In this document: one piece after another, positions 8,039-15,244 of the stretch
Layout of the letters: every line of letters begins with the position of its first letter
How positions within the stretch are numbered: the first letter of the stretch is position 1
Assembly (NCBI RefSeq): GCF_018408575.1
Contig: NZ_AP023418.1
Coordinates: 2,260,415-2,324,414 of the forward strand
DNA length: 64,000 bases
Source: Vescimonas coprocola
Lineage (GTDB): Bacteria; Bacillota; Clostridia; Oscillospirales; Oscillospiraceae
Direction: 5' to 3'
Notes under the pieces: model-generated
Told to the model about the DNA's origin: nothing
Seen by the model: the letters and a program-made list of their open reading frames with translations, nothing else
The model's database searches: none
Program-made: the position numbers and the translations under genes

Positions 8039-9436
8039 TTACTGCTCCTCCTCCAGCTCCTCCAGCGAGGGAGCGCCGTCCAGCGGCACCTTGGCGATGA
8101 CGGTACGGTACACCCGCAGGAAGAATAGCATCGTCACGCCCAGCGAGGCGATCTCCGCAATGGGATAGCACCACCACACCAGATCGTCGTTGCCTATGGA
8201 CTGGCCGTAGCGGGCCAGCACATAGGCGATGGGTACCAGAAACACCAGCTGGCGGATGATGGAGGTGATCATGGAGTACACCGACTTCCCCAGCGCCTGG
8301 AAGGAGCTGCCCAGAGCGATACAGGCCCCGGCCGTGCAGAAGCTCAGGGAGATGATCCGCAGGGCCGGAACGGCCACCTGCTTCATGGTCTCCGTGGCGT
8401 TAAAGATACTGACCAGCGTCCCCGGAATGGCCCAGAAGATGGCCATACCCAGCACCATGATGCAGGAGGCATAGATGGCGCTGCGCTTGATGGTCTCCAT
8501 CATGCGGCGGCGATTCTGAGCGCCGTAGTTATAGGCCACGATGGGAACCACACCGTTGTTCAGGCCGAACACCGGCATAAAGACAAAGCTGTTGAGCTTG
8601 AAGTAGATGCCGAAGGCGGTAGCCGCCGTCTCCTTGGCGGAGTGGTAAGTGATGAGGATCTTGTTCATGCAGAAGGTCATCACCGAGCCGATGGCCACCA
8701 TCACCACGGAGGGCAACCCGATGGCATAGATATTGCCCACGATCTTCCAGTCCGGCCGGAAGCCCCGGAACCGAAGGTGCAGATCGTGGTTCTTCCGCAG
8801 GTTCATATACAGAGCCAGACCGCAGCCGCAGAACTGGCCGATAACGGTGGCCACAGCGGCACCCGCCACGCCCATTTTGAACACGAAGATGAAGATGGGG
8901 TCCAGCACGATGTTGACGATGGCGCCCAGCCCCTGGGTGTACATGGAGAGGATGGAGCGGCCGGTACCCTGCAGCAGGCGCTCGAACATGATCTGGCAGA
9001 ACATTCCCAGCGAGGCACAGCAGCAGATGCGCAGATAGGTGATGCCGTTATCCACAATGTAGTCGATGTCCGTCTGGGTGCGGAAGAAGGTCCCCCCAAA
9101 GCACAGGGCCAGCACGGCGGAGAGTACAAAGCCCACCACCGCCAGGAAAATGCCGTTGATGGCCACCTGATCGGCCCGCTTGCCGTCCCCGGCGCCCAGC
9201 GCCCGGCCCAGCAGGGCATTGACGCCCACGGCGGTGCCGGTGGCCAGACCGATCATCAGGTTCTGGGCCGGGAAGGCCAGCGTCACGGCGGTAAGGGCCT
9301 GCTCGCTGACCTGCGAGACGAACACGCTGTCCACGATATTATATAGGGCCTGCACCAGCATCGACACGATGATGGGCAGGGACATATTCCAAATGAGCTT
9401 GGAGATGGGCATGATACCCAGTTTGTTATCCTTCAT
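8039..9436 (-). CDS. MATE family efflux transporter
   Basis: 465-residue integral membrane protein of the MATE (NorM/DinF) superfamily with about twelve hydrophobic segments. The opening ISKLIWNMSLPIIVSMLVQ and the segment DSVFVSQVSEQALTAV match the first repeat; the second repeat starts around KLNSFVFMPVFGLNNGVVPIVAYNYGA. Such carriers export cationic or hydrophobic compounds against Na+ or H+. The gene stands alone on the minus strand with GAGGAATTC ahead of its ATG. No adjacent regulator hints at a substrate. Confidence 0.85.
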   Translation of the reverse strand: MKDNKLGIMPISKLIWNMSLPIIVSMLVQALYNIVDSVFVSQVSEQALTAVTLAFPAQNLMIGLATGTAVGVNALLGRALGAGDGKRADQVAINGIFLAVVGFVLSAVLALCFGGTFFRTQTDIDYIVDNGITYLRICCCASLGMFCQIMFERLLQGTGRSILSMYTQGLGAIVNIVLDPIFIFVFKMGVAGAAVATVIGQFCGCGLALYMNLRKNHDLHLRFRGFRPDWKIVGNIYAIGLPSVVMVAIGSVMTFCMNKILITYHSAKETAATAFGIYFKLNSFVFMPVFGLNNGVVPIVAYNYGAQNRRRMMETIKRSAIYASCIMVLGMAIFWAIPGTLVSIFNATETMKQVAVPALRIISLSFCTAGACIALGSSFQALGKSVYSMITSIIRQLVFLVPIAYVLARYGQSIGNDDLVWWCYPIAEIASLGVTMLFFLRVYRTVIAKVPLDGAPSLEELEEEQ

Positions 9437-9591
9437 AGAATTCCTCCTTGGGGTCGTTTTTTCTGATCTGTTCTATATTCTACCACGTCGTTTGCCAAAA
9501 GAAAATGCGGGAAAAGCCGGAAATCCGATCCTTTTCCGCCGGTTTTCTATGGAATACGGAAAATCCCTCCGCAGCCCCTAGCGGGCGGCAG

Positions 9592-9620
9592 TTGCATTTT
9601 GTGGAAAATGGGAGTACAAT
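9592..9620 (+). promoter_or_regulatory. Sigma-A promoter of nadE
   Basis: TTGCAT at 9592-9597 and TACAAT at 9615-9620 with a 17-bp spacer, 55 bp upstream of the nadE ATG. Confidence 0.75.
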
Positions 9621-9675
9621 AAGCCATCAACGGGGACACCTCCCCCATCCATCAACCATTCACAGGAGGGATCAC

Positions 9676-10452
9676 ATGAGCGGATTCAACGTACAGCTCC
9701 AGCTTGCCGGGGTGCTGGAGTGGATGAGCCAGCAGATGGCCGGCTGCGGCGGCAAGACCGCCGTCATCGGCATCTCCGGCGGCAAGGACAGCTCCACCGT
9801 GGCGGCCATGGCGGTGGCGGCCTATGGCCGGAACCACGTCTATGGCGTGCTGATGCCCGACGGCATTCAGCCGGATATCGACTACTCTCAAGCGCTGGTG
9901 GAGCATCTGCAGATCCCCCACTGCACCTGCAACATCCACGATGCCGTGGCGGGGGTACTGTCCCAGCTGGAGCAGGCGGGCCTGACCCCCAGCCGCCAGA
10001 CCGTGGTGAATCTCCCCTCCCGCATCCGTATGGCCACCCTCTATGCCGTGGCCCAGTCCGTGGAGGGAGGCATCGTCCTCAACACCTCCAACCTGTCGGA
10101 GGACTGGGTGGGCTACTGCACCATCTATGGCGACAGCGCCGGTGCCTTCTCCCCTCTGGGGATGTACACCACGGAGGAGGTCATTGCTCTGGGCCGGGCG
10201 CTGGGCCTGCCGGAGCGGTTCCTCATCAAGCCCCCCTCCGACGGTCTGACGGGCCTCACCGACGAGGACAATCTGGGCTTTTCCTATCACGCCGTCAACG
10301 AGTATATCCGCCGGGGCGTCTGCCCGGACGAGGCCGTCCGGGAGAAGATCGACCGGATGCACAGGGCCAGTCGCTTCAAGTTCCAGACCCTGCCGGTGTA
10401 CCACAACGGCCTGCCCATGGTCATCGAGGACGGCACGGACTACTACAAATAA
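9676..10452 (+). CDS. nadE: Ammonia-dependent NAD(+) synthetase
   Basis: 258-residue NAD synthase, which amidates deamido-NAD with ATP and ammonia in the last step of NAD synthesis. The PP-loop ATP motif is GISGGKDSSTVAAM (residues about 31-44). VNLPSRIRMATLYAVAQ and NTSNLSEDWVGYCTIYGD form the substrate-binding region. There is no glutaminase (nitrilase) domain, so ammonia must be supplied directly. The ATG at 9676 sits behind AGGAGGG; the frame is open further upstream but without a start signal. Single gene with its own promoter and terminator. Confidence 0.93.
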   Translation: MSGFNVQLQLAGVLEWMSQQMAGCGGKTAVIGISGGKDSSTVAAMAVAAYGRNHVYGVLMPDGIQPDIDYSQALVEHLQIPHCTCNIHDAVAGVLSQLEQAGLTPSRQTVVNLPSRIRMATLYAVAQSVEGGIVLNTSNLSEDWVGYCTIYGDSAGAFSPLGMYTTEEVIALGRALGLPERFLIKPPSDGLTGLTDEDNLGFSYHAVNEYIRRGVCPDEAVREKIDRMHRASRFKFQTLPVYHNGLPMVIEDGTDYYK

Positions 10453-10474
10453 GCCGCAAAACGGCACTTGACCA

Positions 10475-10524
10475 ACAACAGAGCGTAATTTTTCTTTGAA
10501 AAATTACGCTCTGTTGTGTCTTTT
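10475..10524 (+). terminator. Terminator of nadE
   Basis: ACAACAGAGCGTAATTTTT pairs with AAAAATTACGCTCTGTTGT around CTTTG and is followed by GTCTTTT. Confidence 0.9.
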
Positions 10525-10556
10525 CCCCTGTTGGCCGCACTTTCCGACGGCCGGGC

Positions 10557-10586
10557 AAAAAAAAGGACACCCGGCAGGTGTCCTTT
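10557..10586 (-). terminator. Terminator of rpsT
   Basis: On the minus strand AAAGGACACCTGCCGGGTGT is followed by CCTTTTTTTT. It begins eight bases after the rpsT stop. Confidence 0.9.
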
Positions 10587-10594
10587 GGTTTGGA

Positions 10595-10858
10595 TCAGCC
10601 AATCTGGTTGAGTTTCAGCGTCAGCGCACTCTTCTTGTGAGCAGCGTTGTTCTTGTGCAGCAGACCCTTGGCAGCAGCCTTGTCAATGGACTTCACTGCG
10701 ACCTTGTAAGCGCCCTCGGCCTCGGTGCGATTGCCTTCCACGGCAGCAGCCTCGAACTTCTTGATAGCGGTCTTCAGTGCAGAGCGATTGGCCTTGTTGC
10801 GGGCATTACGAGCCTCGGACACCAGCACACGCTTCTTAGCAGACTTGATATTCGGCAA
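10595..10858 (-). CDS. rpsT: 30S ribosomal protein S20
   Basis: 87-residue basic protein that binds 16S rRNA early in 30S assembly. The N terminus LPNIKSAKKRVLVSEARNAR is the S20 signature with the initiator written as TTG. I chose TTG at 10858 because GGGGAGGTG lies just upstream and family members begin MPNIKSAKKR; the longer open frame upstream is not conserved. Single gene with its own terminator, divergent from gpr. Confidence 0.95.
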   Translation of the reverse strand: MPNIKSAKKRVLVSEARNARNKANRSALKTAIKKFEAAAVEGNRTEAEGAYKVAVKSIDKAAAKGLLHKNNAAHKKSALTLKLNQIG

Positions 10859-11056
10859 ACCAAACACCTCCCCGACGATAAAGTAGCTGCGTTGGAATGA
10901 AACATCCACGCAGGATGATATTTTAACATCTTTATCTGAAAATTGCAAGCACTTTTTGAATTTTTGCCATTCTTTTTTGCATATTCCCTATTTTTTGCGG
11001 GAAACTACCCGTAATCTACCACATTTTGTGGCACAACGGGAGGGGGAAACACAAGT

Positions 11057-11893
11057 ATGACGCAGATCCGGACGGACTTGGCGCTGGAGGCAGCGGAAAA
11101 TTTGCAGGCAGGCGGCCCCGCAGCCGGAGAACTCTCCGGGGTAGTCACCCGGACGGAGCGGCGGCAGGGCGTCTCCGTGACGGAGGTACGGATCCTGGAC
11201 GAGACGGGAGCCAGAGCGCTGGGAAAGCCCGTGGGACGCTATGTCACCATGGAGCTGGAGAGCCAGCCCTTTTCGCAGCAGGCGGCGTGTCTTGCCTCCC
11301 TGCTGGCGGAGCTCCTGCCCCGTGGACCGGTGCTGACGGCGGGCATCGGCAACCGGGACATGACCTGCGACGCCATCGGCCCCACGGCGGTGGATCATCT
11401 GCTGGTGACCCGGCATCTGGTCCGCAGCGGGCAGGAGCCGTTCCGGGGCATAGGGGAGCTCTCCGCCCTGTGTACGGAGGTGCTGGGCCGGACGGGGATG
11501 GAGACCTGTGAGTTGATCCGGGCGGCAGCGGGAGCGGTGCGCCCGGCAGCCGTCGTCGCCGTGGATGCGCTGGCGGCCCGCAGTCCCCGGCGGCTGTGCC
11601 GTACCGTCCAGCTGGCGGATACGGGGCTGATCCCCGGCTCCGGGGTGGGCAGCCACCGCACCGCCGTGGATCGGGAGACGGTAGGGGTGCCGGTCATCGC
11701 TGTGGGAGTGCCTACGGTCATCGACGGGGCGGCGCTGGGCAGCGGCACCGAAGCGGCACCGCAGGGGCTGTATGTGACCCCCAGAGACATCGATCGGCAG
11801 GTCCGACAACTGGGGCGGCTGCTGGGCTACGGCATCTCGCTGGCGGTGCAGCCGGGGCTGACGGCGGAGGAGCTGGCGGCGCTGGCGGAATAG
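11057..11893 (+). CDS. gpr: Germination protease GPR
   Basis: 278-residue endopeptidase that degrades small acid-soluble spore proteins during germination. MTQIRTDLALEAAENLQAG is the family's autoprocessed propeptide region. GIGNRDMTCDAIGPTAVDHLLVTRH and RTVQLADTGLIPGSGVGSHR are the diagnostic stretches. It shows that the organism makes endospores. A ribosome site GGGAGGGGG lies ahead of the ATG. The AlaX-type gene follows in the same direction after 60 bp. Family members are usually somewhat longer (over 300), but the core appears complete. Confidence 0.93.
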   Translation: MTQIRTDLALEAAENLQAGGPAAGELSGVVTRTERRQGVSVTEVRILDETGARALGKPVGRYVTMELESQPFSQQAACLASLLAELLPRGPVLTAGIGNRDMTCDAIGPTAVDHLLVTRHLVRSGQEPFRGIGELSALCTEVLGRTGMETCELIRAAAGAVRPAAVVAVDALAARSPRRLCRTVQLADTGLIPGSGVGSHRTAVDRETVGVPVIAVGVPTVIDGAALGSGTEAAPQGLYVTPRDIDRQVRQLGRLLGYGISLAVQPGLTAEELAALAE

Positions 11894-11953
11894 GCGGCGT
11901 TGCAATGGGGCGGCGTTTGTGGCATAATGGAAAAAAACGCAAAGGAGACGCCT

Positions 11954-13102
11954 ATGGAAACCACAAAGCTCTATTATGAGGACGCCTATCTCCGGGAGTT
12001 CGACGCTGCGGTGCTGTCGTGCCAAGAGGAGCAGGGCCGGTATCTGGTGGTGCTGGACCGCACCGCCTTCTATCCGGAGGGGGGCGGGCAGCCCGCCGAC
12101 CACGGCGTCCTGGGCGGCGTGGCGGTCACAGACGTGCAGGAGCGGGACGGGGTCGTCTGCCACACCTGCGCCGGGCCGCTGGCGGTGGGCAGCACCGTCC
12201 ACGGCGCCATTGACTGGCAGCGGCGTTTTGACCATATGCAGCTGCACTCCGGGGAGCATATCGTCAGCGGGATGCTGTGCGCCGCCTTCCACTGCGACAA
12301 TGTGGGCTTCCACATGGGGACCGATGTCGTGACCATCGACTATAACGCCGACATCCGCTGGGAGCAGGTGCTGGAGGTGGAGCGGCAGGCCAACCGATAC
12401 ATCTGGGAGGATCACCCCTGCCGAGTGACATTCCCCTCCCCGGCAGAGCGGGAGGCCCTCCCCTACCGCAGCAAAAAGACCCTGACGGGGACGGTGCGGC
12501 TGACGGAGTTTCCGGGGGCCGATCTGTGCGCCTGCTGCGGCACCCATGTCTCCGGCAGCGGGCAGGTGGGGCTGGTGAAATTTCTCTCCTGCCAGAAGCT
12601 CCGGGAGGGGGTGCGGCTGGAGCTGGTGTGCGGCGGCCGGGCCATGGCCCACCTGTGCCGCAGCTGGCAGCAGAACCGATCCATCGGGCAGCAGCTGTCG
12701 GTGAAGCCCGGCGACACCTCCGCAGCTGTGGAACGGCAGGGCCGGGAGGTCCTCTCCCTGAAGGCCCGGTGCGCCGGACTGGAGGAGGAGCTGTTCCGGC
12801 TGCTGGCAGAGCAGTACCGGGACGCCGGAGAGGTGCTGCTGGTGCGGCACGATCTGGCGGGAGACGGCACCCGACGGCTGTGCGACGCCGTGAGCCGTAC
12901 CTGCGGCGGGCGATGCGCCGTGTTCTCCGGAGAGGGGGAGCAGTATCAGTACGCCGTCATCCATCCGGGAGCAGACCTGCGGGAGTTCGTGAAGCATATG
13001 AACGACGCCCTCCACGGTCGGGGCGGCGGACGCAGCGGCTTCGCTCAGGGAAGCGTCGCCGCCGATGAGGCAGCCATCCGGGCCTTCTTCCGTGGCGTGT
13101 GA
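11954..13102 (+). CDS. Alanyl-tRNA editing protein (AlaX-L type)
   Basis: 382 residues related to the editing and DHHA1 parts of AlaRS, without the aminoacylation domain. DRTAFYPEGGGQPADHG opens the editing fold. Zinc ligands lie in HSGEH (HxxxH) and CACCGTH (CxxxH), the AlaX signature. A C-terminal coiled region and a DHHA1-like domain follow (GRSGFAQGSVA near the end). The family hydrolyses Ser or Gly mischarged on tRNA-Ala. The ATG at 11954 has AAAGGAGA upstream; the frame opens earlier but without a ribosome site. Probably cotranscribed with gpr. Confidence 0.87.
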   Translation: METTKLYYEDAYLREFDAAVLSCQEEQGRYLVVLDRTAFYPEGGGQPADHGVLGGVAVTDVQERDGVVCHTCAGPLAVGSTVHGAIDWQRRFDHMQLHSGEHIVSGMLCAAFHCDNVGFHMGTDVVTIDYNADIRWEQVLEVERQANRYIWEDHPCRVTFPSPAEREALPYRSKKTLTGTVRLTEFPGADLCACCGTHVSGSGQVGLVKFLSCQKLREGVRLELVCGGRAMAHLCRSWQQNRSIGQQLSVKPGDTSAAVERQGREVLSLKARCAGLEEELFRLLAEQYRDAGEVLLVRHDLAGDGTRRLCDAVSRTCGGRCAVFSGEGEQYQYAVIHPGADLREFVKHMNDALHGRGGGRSGFAQGSVAADEAAIRAFFRGV

Positions 13103-13234
13103 CGTCCTGTCTGTCCGATCCGTCCAAAATCGTGCCGAGCCTGTCCGCATGGACAGGCTCGGCTGCCCCTTGAAAGGGAAAATCCATCCCCGCAATCAGG
13201 CGAAAAAATGACTCCGACAGGGAGACGAAAATTC

Positions 13235-13434
13235 TTCTCGGCAAGCAGAGCCAAACACTTTTTCATCAGGCAGCCGAAAAAATCACTTGGTCAGGCAGGC
13301 CAAAATATCCCCCTGAAAAACGGACGCAAAAAGTTCCCCGACAAGCAGGGAAAATCTTTCCTGAAACAGAAAAGCCTCTCCTTAAACAGAAAAACCTCTC
13401 CTTGCACAGAAAAATATTTTCTTGCAGGAGAGAC
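13235..13434. repeat. Degenerate tandem repeat of about 20-25 bp
   Basis: The sequence reads as a run of diverged units of the form AAGCAGRRAAAA...CCTTG. The last copies are clearest: AAACAGAAAAGCCTCTCCTT, then AAACAGAAAAACCTCTCCTT, then CACAGAAAAATATTTTCTTG. A 91-codon open frame crosses it (13208-13483) but has no ribosome site and looks like repeat sequence. I see no gene from 13103 to 13587. A hairpin GCCGAGCCTGTCC/GGACAGGCTCGG lies at 13134-13164. Confidence 0.5.
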
Positions 13435-13469
13435 GCAAAAACGCCAGCCCCAAGGGCTGGCGTTTTTGC
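13435..13469. terminator. Bidirectional terminator between alaX and rnhA
   Basis: GCAAAAACGCCAGCCC pairs with GGGCTGGCGTTTTTGC, giving T runs on both strands. It suits the convergent AlaX-type and rnhA genes. Confidence 0.85.
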
Positions 13470-13587
13470 TGTGTGTTTGTTAGGAGAGAGAGAAAATCAC
13501 ATAAGGAATGGTTCCTTTGTACGAGTAAGATAATACCCTGTAAAGATGGCAGAATCATGAAATCCACATGAACTTTCTGTGAATTTC

Positions 13588-14022
13588 TCAGAACCTCTTA
13601 CTCTCCGCCACAGCCATCTGGTCGCAGCGGTTGTTTTTCTCATTGCTGGCGTGGCCCTTCACCCAGTGGTAGTGTACCTGATGGGTCTGGATCAGGGGCA
13701 GCAGCTGCTCCCACAGATCCACGTTCAAAGCGGGCTTTTTATCGCTTTTCACCCAGCCCCGCTTCTTCCAGCCCCAGACCCAGCCCTTCTCCAGTGCGTC
13801 AATAACGTACTTGGAGTCGGAGTACAGCTCCACGATGCACGGCTCCTTCAGCAGAGCCAGCGACCGGATCACCGCCGTCAGCTCCATGCGGTTGTTGGTG
13901 GTCTCCGGCTCGCCGCCGGAGAGTTCCTTCTCGATACCGTTCCACTCCAGAATGGCTCCCCAGCCGCCGGGACCGGGGTTGCCAGAACAGGCCCCGTCGG
14001 TGTAGATGGTTACAGTTTTCAT
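13588..14022 (-). CDS. rnhA: Ribonuclease HI
   Basis: 144-residue RNase HI, which cleaves the RNA strand of RNA-DNA hybrids. The catalytic acids are visible: Asp in YTDGACSGNPGPGGWGA, Glu in NNRMELTAVI, Asp in LYSDSKYVIDAL, and the final Asp in NNRCDQMAVAE. Trp-rich handle WVWGWKKRGW is present. The ATG at 14022 begins MKTVTIYTDG as in the family. The open frame extends upstream into repeat-like sequence and should not be used. A partial duplicate of its 5' end lies about 140 bp upstream. Confidence 0.95.
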   Translation of the reverse strand: MKTVTIYTDGACSGNPGPGGWGAILEWNGIEKELSGGEPETTNNRMELTAVIRSLALLKEPCIVELYSDSKYVIDALEKGWVWGWKKRGWVKSDKKPALNVDLWEQLLPLIQTHQVHYHWVKGHASNEKNNRCDQMAVAESKRF

Positions 14023-14130
14023 AGGCGTTCTTGTGTTGCTCCCAATGGTTTTATCGGGCGGCCCTGACCCGGCGGGCCCGTCCGCCATATTCTGCGGTGG
14101 CCCCGCAAGGGGCGAGCAGAACGGCATCAC

Positions 14131-14187
14131 CGGTAAAACCGCATAGCGGTTTTACCCCCGTCGGTGCAGATGGTTACAGCCTTCATC
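14131..14187 (-). repeat. Palindrome plus duplicated 5' end of rnhA
   Basis: The palindrome GGTAAAACCGC-AT-AGCGGTTTTACC lies at about 14132-14156. Directly next to it, 14158-14185 repeats the first codons of rnhA: on the minus strand it reads ATGAAGGCTGTAACCATC and encodes MKAVTICTDG against MKTVTIYTDG in rnhA. The copy breaks off at the palindrome, so it is a remnant, not a gene. Confidence 0.6.
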
Positions 14188-14216
14188 GTTGTTCCTTATG
14201 CCGTTCTATATTGGCG

Positions 14217-14903
14217 TTACTTCTCCAGCGGGTCAATGGAATGCACGGTGAGAGTCTCCCCGTCCACGGTGAATCGCACGTTCTGCCCCGCAAAGCCCAT
14301 GCCGTATACCCGCTGGGGGTCCTCCTGATACCGGGGACGGGGATCCCCCGCCAGCACGCCCAGCAGGCCCTCCCGGCTGTCCGCCGGGATGCACTCCAGA
14401 AGCCGGGGCGGACACTCCACCCGCAGGCAGCGGCTCTCCAGTCCGTCGGTGAAGCCCCCCACGGCATCGGGATGGCTGTCGGTATAGGGGAGGTAGGGCT
14501 TGATGTCAAAAATGGGCGTGCCGTCCATCAGGTCTGCGCCGCAGACATGGAGCACCGGCCCCAGCGCCTCACTCTGCTCCACCCGCTCCAGCCGCACCGA
14601 GGACAGGCCCAGATGGTTGGGGCGGAAGGGAGAACGGGTGGCAAAGACCCCCATGCGGCGATTGCCCCCCAGACGGGGTGGCCGCACCGTAGGGGACCAG
14701 TCCTGCCGGATGGCTTCGGAGAACTGCCAGATGAGCCAGAGATGGGAGAAATCCTCCAGTCCCCGGACGGCGTCCGGATTCCGGTAGGCCGGTTCAAAGA
14801 CGATGCGGCCCCGCAGCTGTGGCACCAGCCCGCTCTGGCGCGGCACGCCGAACTTCTCCGGCAGCTCCGTATGGATGCGGGCGATGACCTGTAATGATTC
14901 CAT
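14217..14903 (-). CDS. trmO: tRNA (t6A37) N6-methyltransferase TrmO-like (TsaA/YaeB family)
   Basis: 228 residues of the TrmO (YaeB) beta-barrel family that uses SAM to methylate t6A37 in tRNA-Thr. Diagnostic stretches are RIHTELPEKFGVPRQSGLV, IVFEPAYRNPDAVRGLEDFSHLWLI, FATRSPFRPNHLGLSSVRL and DIKPYLPYTD. The family C-terminal segment (YGMGFAGQNVRF) is also present. The ATG overlaps the stop of the upstream membrane-protein gene (minus strand), so translation is probably coupled. It belongs to the tail of the gyrB-gyrA transcription unit. Confidence 0.88.
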   Translation of the reverse strand: MESLQVIARIHTELPEKFGVPRQSGLVPQLRGRIVFEPAYRNPDAVRGLEDFSHLWLIWQFSEAIRQDWSPTVRPPRLGGNRRMGVFATRSPFRPNHLGLSSVRLERVEQSEALGPVLHVCGADLMDGTPIFDIKPYLPYTDSHPDAVGGFTDGLESRCLRVECPPRLLECIPADSREGLLGVLAGDPRPRYQEDPQRVYGMGFAGQNVRFTVDGETLTVHSIDPLEK

Positions 14904-15241
14904 CACAGCTCCCTCCGTCCGGTGTCGGTAAGGTGGGACAGGATGTCCTTGGGCAGACGGCTCAGACGCAGAGCCTGCCCCGCCACGATCAGCAGGATGC
15001 CTGCCGCCAGCGGCATGGCGCTGCGGAAATAGGTAGCCAGCACAAAGGCCAGAAACATCAGGCCCACCAGCCCCATCTGGAGCCGGGAGTTTCGGCTCTC
15101 CACCGTCTGGAGGGCCTCGCTCTTGCGGTACACCACACCGTCATAGGTGAACTCCCCCGTGGAGGAGGGATCGTGGTACAGGGTCTTGGTGAAGTACTGC
15201 CACCGGGTCAGGGGGCAGTACTGCTCCTTTTTCTTCCCCAT
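14903..15241 (-). CDS. Small membrane protein of unknown function
   Basis: 112 residues. A hydrophilic N-terminal half (about 1-55, beginning MGKKKEQYCPLTRWQYFTKT) is followed by two adjacent hydrophobic segments, GLVGLMFLAFVLATYF and MPLAAGILLIVAGQALRL, and a short charged tail. No catalytic motif is visible and I do not recognise the family. The gene starts three bases after the gyrA stop and overlaps trmO by one base, so it is part of the same operon. Confidence 0.7.
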   Translation of the reverse strand: MGKKKEQYCPLTRWQYFTKTLYHDPSSTGEFTYDGVVYRKSEALQTVESRNSRLQMGLVGLMFLAFVLATYFRSAMPLAAGILLIVAGQALRLSRLPKDILSHLTDTGRREL

Positions 15242-15244
15242 GGC

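Noticed and set aside
13235-13434. CRISPR-like array
   Set aside because: Units are degenerate and contiguous with no constant repeat or unique spacers, and no cas gene is in the window.
13208-13483. A 91-codon plus-strand frame after the AlaX gene
   Set aside because: No ribosome site, runs through the degenerate tandem repeat and into a terminator.
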